Positions 1 to 5,363 of a stretch of 7,310 nt of DNA are shown piece after piece. The notes below the pieces were generated by a model. It searched no databases. It was not told the origin of the DNA and was given only the letters and a program-made list of their open reading frames with translations. The stretch covers positions 1 through 7,310 of the forward strand of contig DATDVD010000070.1 in NCBI GenBank assembly GCA_035290065.1. Reading direction: 5' to 3'. The stretch is from DATDVD01 sp035290065 (lineage in GTDB: Bacteria > Pseudomonadota > Gammaproteobacteria > Coxiellales > Coxiellaceae). The position numbers and the translations under genes were made by a program. Positions within the stretch are counted from its first letter, which is position 1. Each line of letters starts with the position of its first letter.

Positions 1-31
1 ACCGGGTATTAACAAAATGAAAGCTGAATAG
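1..31 (+). CDS. rplA: C-terminal end of probable ribosomal protein L1 (partial, 5' end outside window)
   Basis: Only the last nine codons and a TAG stop are present, read from base 2 (base 1 closes the previous codon); they give Pro-Gly-Ile-Asn-Lys-Met-Lys-Ala-Glu. L1 proteins commonly end with a Met-Gly-Pro-Gly-(Ile/Val) segment followed by a short variable tail, so the visible Pro-Gly-Ile fits. The stronger argument is context: rplA directly precedes rplJ in the usual gammaproteobacterial order rplK-rplA-rplJ-rplL-rpoB-rpoC. L1 forms the mobile stalk of the 50S subunit near the tRNA exit site. Too little sequence remains to exclude another gene on sequence alone. Confidence 0.6.
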   Translation, partial: PGINKMKAE

Positions 32-42
32 ATAATCTTCCA

Positions 43-115
43 GTAGGGGCAGACCGTGGTCTGCCCACGAACACCGTACAGTGTTCCATACGGGCAGACC
101 ACGGTCTGCCCCTAC
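43..115. repeat. REPIN-like element: two identical GTAG-headed palindromes in inverted orientation
   Basis: Bases 43-66 and 92-115 are perfect 24-base reverse complements. Each copy is a GTAG tetranucleotide (43-46; CTAC at 112-115) followed by a hairpin with a 9-bp stem, GGGCAGACC / GGTCTGCCC, around a 2-base centre. The 25-base spacer holds its own smaller stem, GAACAC (69-74) with GTGTTC (81-86) around a 6-base loop, so the whole 73 bases can fold as one long foldback or as three successive hairpins. A GTAG head on a palindrome, paired tail to tail, is the hallmark of REP/REPIN elements mobilised by REP-associated tyrosine transposases (RAYTs). The family assignment is inferred; no transposase lies in this window. 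The element fills most of the rplA-rplJ gap, beginning 11 bases after the rplA stop. Confidence 0.8.
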
Positions 116-152
116 GAAAAAGGAAGTTTTATGGGTTGTATCAGCGAAAAAT

Positions 153-157
153 GGGAG
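153..157 (+). promoter_or_regulatory. Ribosome binding site that fixes the rplJ GTG start
   Basis: GGGAG lies seven bases before the GTG at 165, an ideal Shine-Dalgarno spacing. No ATG in the rplJ frame lies between the repeat and this GTG. A second purine run, GAGG at 159-162, is too close to the start to serve. The site supports GTG 165 over the upstream in-frame GTG at 81, which lies inside the repeat. Confidence 0.75.
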
Positions 158-164
158 TGAGGCA

Positions 165-692
165 GTGGCATTAACATTAGACGCCAAAAAGGCCATCGTA
201 GAAGAATTGACGGCTGTAGTCAGTCGTTCAACTTCTGTGTTAGCGGCCGAATACCGAGGCCTGACTGTGTCTCAAATGACGGAATTACGCGCGTCCGCGA
301 GGAATGCGAATGTAGCTATGCGTGTTGTTAAAAACACCTTGGCACGCCGTTTATTGAAAGACACGGAATATGCCTGTCTAGCAAATGCATTAACGGGCCC
401 GCTCGTCTTGTTATTTTCACAAGATGCGCCGGGAGCGGCTGCGCGATGCGTCCAAGACTTCAAGAAAAAAACAGAGATTGAAGTTCGTGCGATTGCATTG
501 GGTGGACAATTGCTCGGTCCGGAACGATTAAAAAGCGTTGCGGAATTACCGTCTCGCAATGAAGCTATTGCTTCGTTGATGATGGTTATGCAAGGTCCTG
601 CCACGAAATTGGTTCGCACATTGGCTGAAACGTATGCCCAAATGGTACGTGTCATGGGTGCGATTCGTGATCAGAAGCAAGCAGCAGGTTAG
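165..692 (+). CDS. rplJ: 50S ribosomal protein L10
   Basis: L10 anchors dimers of L7/L12 to the 50S subunit at the GTPase-associated centre and binds 23S rRNA together with L11. The 175-residue product matches the family along its whole length (E. coli L10 is 165 residues). It has the N-terminal helix AKKAIVEEL, the EYRGLTVSQMTELR segment (29-42), the RNA-binding MRVVKNTLARR segment (52-62), TGPLVLLFS (77-85), PGAAAR (89-94), and a long C-terminal helix after KLVRTLAE that in the family carries the L12-dimer docking sites. GTG 165 is chosen because it yields the usual Met-Ala-Leu start and has a well-spaced ribosome binding site. The frame stays open back to GTG 81, but that extension would translate the palindromic repeat into a peptide with Gly-Arg-Pro-Arg-Ser-Ala-Pro-Thr, which is not part of L10. 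The gap to rplL is 36 bases. In many bacteria L10-L12 represses its own operon by binding the leader; no such leader structure is evident here. Confidence 0.97.
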   Translation: MALTLDAKKAIVEELTAVVSRSTSVLAAEYRGLTVSQMTELRASARNANVAMRVVKNTLARRLLKDTEYACLANALTGPLVLLFSQDAPGAAARCVQDFKKKTEIEVRAIALGGQLLGPERLKSVAELPSRNEAIASLMMVMQGPATKLVRTLAETYAQMVRVMGAIRDQKQAAG

Positions 693-717
693 TGTTAGTT
701 TAATTATTTTTAACTGT

Positions 718-721
718 GGAG
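718..721 (+). promoter_or_regulatory. Ribosome binding site of rplL
   Basis: GGAG sits seven bases before ATG 729. This selects ATG 729 over the in-frame TTG at 723, which would be only one base from the motif. An independent, strong site is expected because L7/L12 is needed in several copies per ribosome while L10 is needed once. Confidence 0.75.
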
Positions 722-728
722 ATTGAAA

Positions 729-1112
729 ATGTCAGTAATATCAAAAGAAGATATTTTAGAAACAATTGAAAAGATGAGCGTCATGGACGTTGTCGATTTG
801 GTTAAACAAATGGAAGAAAAATTCGGTGTATCGGCGCAAGCAGCGGTAGCTGTAGCGGCGGCTCCTGCGGGTGGTGGCGATGGCGCTGCTCAAGAAGAGA
901 AAACCGAATTTAACGTTGTGATGAGCAGCTTTGGCGAAAACAAAATTAACGTGATTAAAGCCGTTCGTGTGATCACGGGTCTTGGATTAGCAGAAGCCAA
1001 AAATATGGTAGAAGGCATACCGGCTACTGTGAAAGAAGGCGTATCTAAAGCAGAAGCTGAGAAAATCAAAAAAGATCTTACCGACGCTGGTGCGACGGTT
1101 GAGATTAAATAA
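729..1112 (+). CDS. rplL: 50S ribosomal protein L7/L12
   Basis: L7/L12 is the multicopy flexible stalk protein that recruits translational GTPases (EF-Tu, EF-G, IF2, RF3). The 127-residue product has the standard architecture. The N-terminal dimerisation domain (about 1-35) includes MSVMDVVDLVKQMEEKFGV (16-34). An Ala/Gly-rich hinge (about 36-56) contains AVAVAAAP and a GGGDG run. The globular C-terminal domain (about 57-127) carries EEKTEFNVV, NKINVIKAVR (71-80), the factor-binding TGLGLAEAK (83-91) and KEGVSKAEAE (102-111). E. coli L7/L12 is 121 residues; the surplus lies mainly in the hinge, which is variable in length. It follows rplJ closely and precedes rpoB, as in other gammaproteobacteria. 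The start is ATG 729 with GGAG upstream, giving Met-Ser-Val; a TTG two codons earlier is in frame but poorly placed. Confidence 0.98.
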   Translation: MSVISKEDILETIEKMSVMDVVDLVKQMEEKFGVSAQAAVAVAAAPAGGGDGAAQEEKTEFNVVMSSFGENKINVIKAVRVITGLGLAEAKNMVEGIPATVKEGVSKAEAEKIKKDLTDAGATVEIK

Positions 1113-1118
1113 TCTTAA

Positions 1119-1157
1119 TAGAGTAGGGGCCGACCGCGGTCGGCCCGCAAACTCTAC
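1119..1157 (+). repeat. Single diverged REP-like palindrome in the rplL-rpoB gap
   Basis: GTAG at 1123-1126 is followed by a perfect 20-base palindrome, GGGCCGACC-GC-GGTCGGCCC (1127-1146). It matches the 24-base unit at 43-66 in 21 of 24 positions. Two of the three differences are a matched pair (A to C in one arm, T to G in the other) that keep the stem intact; the third is in the 2-base centre. An outer 6-bp stem, TAGAGT (1119-1124) with ACTCTA (1151-1156), may extend the hairpin with an internal loop. No inverted partner copy follows, so this is a singlet. There is no U-tract after it, so it does not look like a classic Rho-independent terminator. It lies 10 bases after the rplL stop and could act as an mRNA-processing, stabilising or partial attenuation hairpin; this is inference. 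Confidence 0.8.
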
Positions 1158-1206
1158 TAGGAATAATGATGTATTGCGCAGTTATAAGTGAATAAAAAAA
1201 CAGAAA

Positions 1207-1211
1207 TGAGG
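1207..1211 (+). promoter_or_regulatory. Ribosome binding site of rpoB
   Basis: TGAGG ends seven bases before ATG 1219 and is the only good Shine-Dalgarno match in this gap. Between the palindrome and this site (about 1158-1206) the sequence is A-rich, with no convincing -35/-10 pair. Confidence 0.7.
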
Positions 1212-1218
1212 CATCTTC

Positions 1219-4200
1219 ATGGCTCAAATAGCAGCAAAAAGCAATAAGAAAACCGGTTTAGATTTCTGCGATAAAAAACGCAAACGTCTTAACTTGGGTA
1301 AAACCCAAAAAGAAGTACTGGAAGTTCCTTTTCTTTTGCAAACGCAAATAGAATCGTACAAGCATTTTTTGCAAGCTGATGTTCTGCCTGAAAAACGCCT
1401 GAATGAAGGTTTGCATGGCGCTTTCCAATCCGTGTTCCCGATTGAATCGTATTCGGGCCATATGCGCTTGGAATACCTTTTTTATATGTTAGGTGAGCCT
1501 GCGTTTGATGTGCACGAATGCCGTACACGAGGCGTTACGTACGCCGCGCCATTACGTGTGACGATGCGTTTAATTGTGAATGAAAAAGACAGTGATAATC
1601 ACCATCAAGTAAAAGATATTCGTCAACAAGAAGTCTACATGGGCGAAATTCCGCTCATGACAGAAACCGGAAGTTTAATTATTAACGGGACTGAGCGAGT
1701 CGTTGTGTCTCAGCTTCACCGTTCACCGGGTGTATTCTTTGAGCACGATAAAGGTAAAACTCATTCGTCTGGAAAATTATTGTATTCTGCCCGTGTGATT
1801 CCTTACCGTGGCTCATGGTTGGATTTTGAATTTGATCCTAAAGATTGTGTATTCGTGCGTATTGATCGTCGTCGTAAATTGCCGGCCACAGTGATTTTGC
1901 GTGCGCTAGGCTACGATACTGACGAAATTTTACAAATGTTTTACGACTCCAATATCTTCCGCTTAAAAGAAGATGAAATAGAACTTGAATTAGTGCCCTC
2001 CCGTTTGCGCGGTGAATTGGCTATGGTAGATATTAAAGATAAAAGCGGCAAAATTATGGTAGAACAGGGCCGACGTATTTCTGCCCGCCATGTTCGCTTA
2101 ATGGAAAAAGCCAATCTTAAAACCTTAATGCTGCCCATCGAATATTTAATTGGCAAAGTGATGGGTCAAAGTGTGATTGATGAAGAAACGGGTGAAGTGG
2201 TAGCTAATGCTAACGATGAAATTACGGCTTCCCTCATCAGTAAATTGCAAAAACTCAACATTCGCTCGATCAAAACGCTTTATATTAATGAAATTGAATG
2301 TGGTCCTTATATTTCCGATACGTTGCGACTCGACAATGCGCACAATAAACTAGAAGCGTTAGTAGAAATTTATCGTATTATGCGCCCAGGTGAACCACCC
2401 ACCAAGGAAGCCGCTGAAACGTTATTTGATAACTTATTCTTCAGCTCCGAACGATATGATTTATCAAACGTAGGCCGTATGAAATTTAACCGCCGCGTAG
2501 GCCGTGAAGGTTTTGAAGGGCCGAGTGTACTCACGAAAGAAGATATCGTAGATGTATTGCGAGTATTAGTGGAAATTCGTAACGGTAACGGTGAAGTGGA
2601 TGATATCGATCATTTAGGTAACCGCCGTGTTCGTTCCGTGGGTGAAATGGCTGAAAACCAATTTCGTGTAGGATTGGTTCGAGTAGAGCGTGCCGTAAAA
2701 GACCGCTTAAGTTTAGCCGATACCAGCACTGTGATGCCGCAAGATTTAGTGAATGCAAAACCGGTGGCTGCCGCAATGAAGGAATTTTTTGGTTCTAGCC
2801 AATTGTCACAATTCATGGATCAAAACAACCCCCTCTCAGAAGTTACCCATAAACGCCGTGTTTCAGCCTTAGGGCCAGGTGGTTTAACGCGTGAACGCGC
2901 GGGCTTTGAAGTGCGTGACGTGCATCCGACACATTATGGTCGTGTGTGCCCGATTGAAACGCCAGAAGGTCCTAACATTGGTTTGATTAACTCCATGTCT
3001 GTCTTTGCGCGTACGAATAACTATGGCTTTTTAGAAAGCCCTTATCGCAAAGTCATCAATAATCAAGTAATGGATAATTACGATTATTTATCCGCGATTG
3101 AAGAAGGCAATTTCTATATTGCCCAAGCCAATACGCCGATGGATGCGAAAGGCCATTTAACGGGCGATTTAATTTCCTGTCGCCATAAAGGTGAATTTAC
3201 GTTTGCTACGGCCGATAAAATTGATTATATGGATGTCTCGGCCAAACAGATTGTATCAGTGGCTGCTTCTTTAATTCCTTTCTTAGAACACGATGATGCA
3301 AACCGTGCGTTGATGGGCTCTAACATGCAACGCCAAGCAGTTCCGACCATTGTGCCGGAAACTCCCTTAGTAGGCACAGGAATGGAGCGCAAAGTGGCAT
3401 CGGATTCCGGTGTAACGGTTGTGGCTAAACGCGATGGCGTAGTAGATTCCGTGGATGCGTCTCGAATTGTTGTACGGGTAAAAGGTAAAACAACAGAACC
3501 GGGTGATTTGGGTGTCGATGTTTACAATTTGATTAAATTTACACGATCTAACCAAAATACGTGTATTAACCAACGCCCAATCGTTCAAGTAGGTGATGCG
3601 GTTGTTGCGGGCGATATTTTAGCGGATGGCCCCTCCACTGATTTAGGCGAATTAGCGTTAGGCCAGAACTTGTTGGTGGCCTTTATGCCGTGGGGTGGTT
3701 ACAACTTTGAGGATTCCATTTTAATCTCAGAACGATTAGTGGAAGAAGATCGTTTTACCACGATTCATATTCAAGAATTAACGTGTATCGCGCGCGATAC
3801 CAAATTAGGGCCTGAAGAAGTAACGGCCGATATTCCGAATGTGGGTGAAAATGCACTGAGCAAATTGGATGAGTCGGGTATTGTGCACATCGGTGCGGAA
3901 GTAAAATCCGGCGATATTTTAGTGGGTAAAGTAACGCCCAAAGGTGAAACACAACTGACGCCGGAAGAAAAATTATTGCGTGCGATTTTCGGTGAAAAAG
4001 CATCTGACGTAAAAGACAGTTCATTACGTGTTCCTTCCAGCGTGAATGGCACAGTGATTGATGTTCGTGTATTTACGCGCGAAGGCGTGAAAAAAGACGA
4101 ACGGGCGTTGGCGATTGAAGAATCAGCCCTGCGTAAAATCGAAAAAGATTTGGATGATGAATTGCGCATTCGTGAAGAAGCGTTATTTGCCAATCTTCAC

Positions 4201-5337
4201 AATACGCTGGTGGGTGTCAGCGCTGAAGGTGGGTCGGGGAGCCTTAAAAAAGGCACGAAAATCAGTGAGAATTATCTAAACAGTGTTTCTCATGATCAAT
4301 GGTTCTCCATTCGAGTCAGCGATGAATCGGCCACTAAGGCGATTGAAATAGCTGAAAAAACCTTTAAACACTTGTACAAAGAACGAGATGCTAAAATGAA
4401 AGCCATGCATCAAAAATTGACGCAAGGCGATGATTTGGCTCCGGGCGTCATTAAAATCGTAAAAGTATATTTGGCAGTGAAATGCCGTATTCAACCGGGT
4501 GATAAAATGGCTGGCCGACACGGAAACAAAGGGGTTATCTCCATGATTGTTCCCGTTGAAGACATGCCGTTCTTGGCGGATGGTACACCGGTGGATATCG
4601 TGTTGAATCCGTTGGGCGTGCCTTCTCGTATGAACGTCGGGCAAGTATTAGAAACACACTTAGGTTGGGCAGCCAAAGGATTAGGACACAAAATTGGTGC
4701 AATGCTTGATGCAAAAGCAAAAACCAATGAATTGCGTAACGAACTCAATAAAATTTACAAGCTCAGTCATTTTGATGCGGTGGAATTTGATAAATTATCC
4801 GATAAAGAAGTGATCGAATTGTCGACTAATTTGCGAAAAGGGGTGCCCATTGCAACGCCAGTCTTTGATGGTATTACCGAAAAAGAAATTAAAGAGCTGT
4901 TGAAAATGGCCGATCTTCCTCAATCGGGTCAAACGATGTTGTGGGATGGCCGTACTGGCAAACAATTTGAACGCCCTGTAACTGTGGGCTACATGTATAT
5001 GCTCAAATTGAATCATTTGGTAGACGATAAGATGCATGCACGCTCTACAGGCTCCTACAGCTTAGTCACGCAACAACCGTTGGGTGGTAAAGCCCAATTT
5101 GGTGGCCAACGATTCGGGGAAATGGAAGTGTGGGCGCTCGAAGCCTATGGTGCCGCGTATACACTTCAAGAAATGCTCACAGTTAAGTCCGACGATGTGG
5201 AAGGACGCACACGGATGTATAAAAACATTGTAGACGGCGATCATCGAATGACAGCCAGTATGCCGGAATCATTCAATGTGTTAATTAAGGAAATTCGATC
5301 CTTAGGTATCGATATCACATTAGAAGAAAACCAATAA
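1219..5337 (+). CDS. rpoB: DNA-directed RNA polymerase subunit beta
   Basis: The beta subunit forms one jaw of RNA polymerase and half of its active centre. The 1372-residue product aligns with E. coli RpoB (1342 residues) from end to end. Visible landmarks include GEIPLMTETGSLIINGTERV and QLHRSPGVFF in the N-terminal lobe, and PYRGSWLDFEFDPKD. The rifampicin cluster begins at Gly525 (GSSQLSQFMDQNNPLSE, then THKRRVSALGPGGL). The catalytic-site GYNFEDS has Glu831-Asp832 (E. coli E813-D814). GDKMAGRHGNKG has Lys1096 and Lys1104 (E. coli K1065 and K1073), and a C-terminal MKLNHLVDDK-like clamp region is present as MLKLNHLVDDKMHARSTG. Numbering runs +18 relative to E. coli in the middle and +31 after the variable coiled-coil insertion (about 970-1066), where a glycine-rich SAEGGSGS stretch occurs. 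The N terminus is roughly ten residues longer and lysine-rich. All rifampicin-contact residues checked are the sensitive type. No frameshift or intein is seen. Start ATG 1219 has TGAGG upstream. rpoC follows after 26 bases. Confidence 0.99.
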   Translation: MAQIAAKSNKKTGLDFCDKKRKRLNLGKTQKEVLEVPFLLQTQIESYKHFLQADVLPEKRLNEGLHGAFQSVFPIESYSGHMRLEYLFYMLGEPAFDVHECRTRGVTYAAPLRVTMRLIVNEKDSDNHHQVKDIRQQEVYMGEIPLMTETGSLIINGTERVVVSQLHRSPGVFFEHDKGKTHSSGKLLYSARVIPYRGSWLDFEFDPKDCVFVRIDRRRKLPATVILRALGYDTDEILQMFYDSNIFRLKEDEIELELVPSRLRGELAMVDIKDKSGKIMVEQGRRISARHVRLMEKANLKTLMLPIEYLIGKVMGQSVIDEETGEVVANANDEITASLISKLQKLNIRSIKTLYINEIECGPYISDTLRLDNAHNKLEALVEIYRIMRPGEPPTKEAAETLFDNLFFSSERYDLSNVGRMKFNRRVGREGFEGPSVLTKEDIVDVLRVLVEIRNGNGEVDDIDHLGNRRVRSVGEMAENQFRVGLVRVERAVKDRLSLADTSTVMPQDLVNAKPVAAAMKEFFGSSQLSQFMDQNNPLSEVTHKRRVSALGPGGLTRERAGFEVRDVHPTHYGRVCPIETPEGPNIGLINSMSVFARTNNYGFLESPYRKVINNQVMDNYDYLSAIEEGNFYIAQANTPMDAKGHLTGDLISCRHKGEFTFATADKIDYMDVSAKQIVSVAASLIPFLEHDDANRALMGSNMQRQAVPTIVPETPLVGTGMERKVASDSGVTVVAKRDGVVDSVDASRIVVRVKGKTTEPGDLGVDVYNLIKFTRSNQNTCINQRPIVQVGDAVVAGDILADGPSTDLGELALGQNLLVAFMPWGGYNFEDSILISERLVEEDRFTTIHIQELTCIARDTKLGPEEVTADIPNVGENALSKLDESGIVHIGAEVKSGDILVGKVTPKGETQLTPEEKLLRAIFGEKASDVKDSSLRVPSSVNGTVIDVRVFTREGVKKDERALAIEESALRKIEKDLDDELRIREEALFANLHNTLVGVSAEGGSGSLKKGTKISENYLNSVSHDQWFSIRVSDESATKAIEIAEKTFKHLYKERDAKMKAMHQKLTQGDDLAPGVIKIVKVYLAVKCRIQPGDKMAGRHGNKGVISMIVPVEDMPFLADGTPVDIVLNPLGVPSRMNVGQVLETHLGWAAKGLGHKIGAMLDAKAKTNELRNELNKIYKLSHFDAVEFDKLSDKEVIELSTNLRKGVPIATPVFDGITEKEIKELLKMADLPQSGQTMLWDGRTGKQFERPVTVGYMYMLKLNHLVDDKMHARSTGSYSLVTQQPLGGKAQFGGQRFGEMEVWALEAYGAAYTLQEMLTVKSDDVEGRTRMYKNIVDGDHRMTASMPESFNVLIKEIRSLGIDITLEENQ

Positions 5338-5351
5338 TTGGTCTTACGCAA

Positions 5352-5356
5352 AGAGG
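5352..5356 (+). promoter_or_regulatory. Ribosome binding site of rpoC
   Basis: AGAGG ends seven bases before ATG 5364. The next in-frame ATG, at 5376, would be 19 bases away, so the upstream start is favoured even though the downstream one lines up with the E. coli RpoC N terminus. Confidence 0.75.
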
Positions 5357-5363
5357 TTAACCC

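Noticed and set aside
81..164. N-terminal extension of rplJ from GTG 81
   Set aside because: It translates the palindromic repeat and lacks a ribosome binding site, whereas GTG 165 has GGGAG seven bases upstream and gives the normal L10 N terminus.
272..655. 127-codon open frame on the - strand inside rplJ
   Set aside because: It is fully antisense to a strongly conserved gene, shows no recognisable protein features, and is explained by codon usage of rplJ.
723..728. TTG start two codons upstream of rplL
   Set aside because: It is one base from the GGAG motif, and ATG 729 is correctly spaced and gives the standard L7/L12 N terminus.
1123..1160. Rho-independent terminator after rplL
   Set aside because: The stem is strong but no run of T follows, and rpoB must be expressed downstream. 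Partial attenuation is not excluded.
1173..1190. Promoter before rpoB using TTGCGC and TATAAG
   Set aside because: The two boxes are only a few bases apart instead of about 17, and no other -35 candidate is correctly spaced from TATAAG.
3771..4193. 140-codon open frame on the - strand inside rpoB
   Set aside because: It is an antisense shadow with a serine/arginine-rich low-complexity translation and no sign of independent expression.
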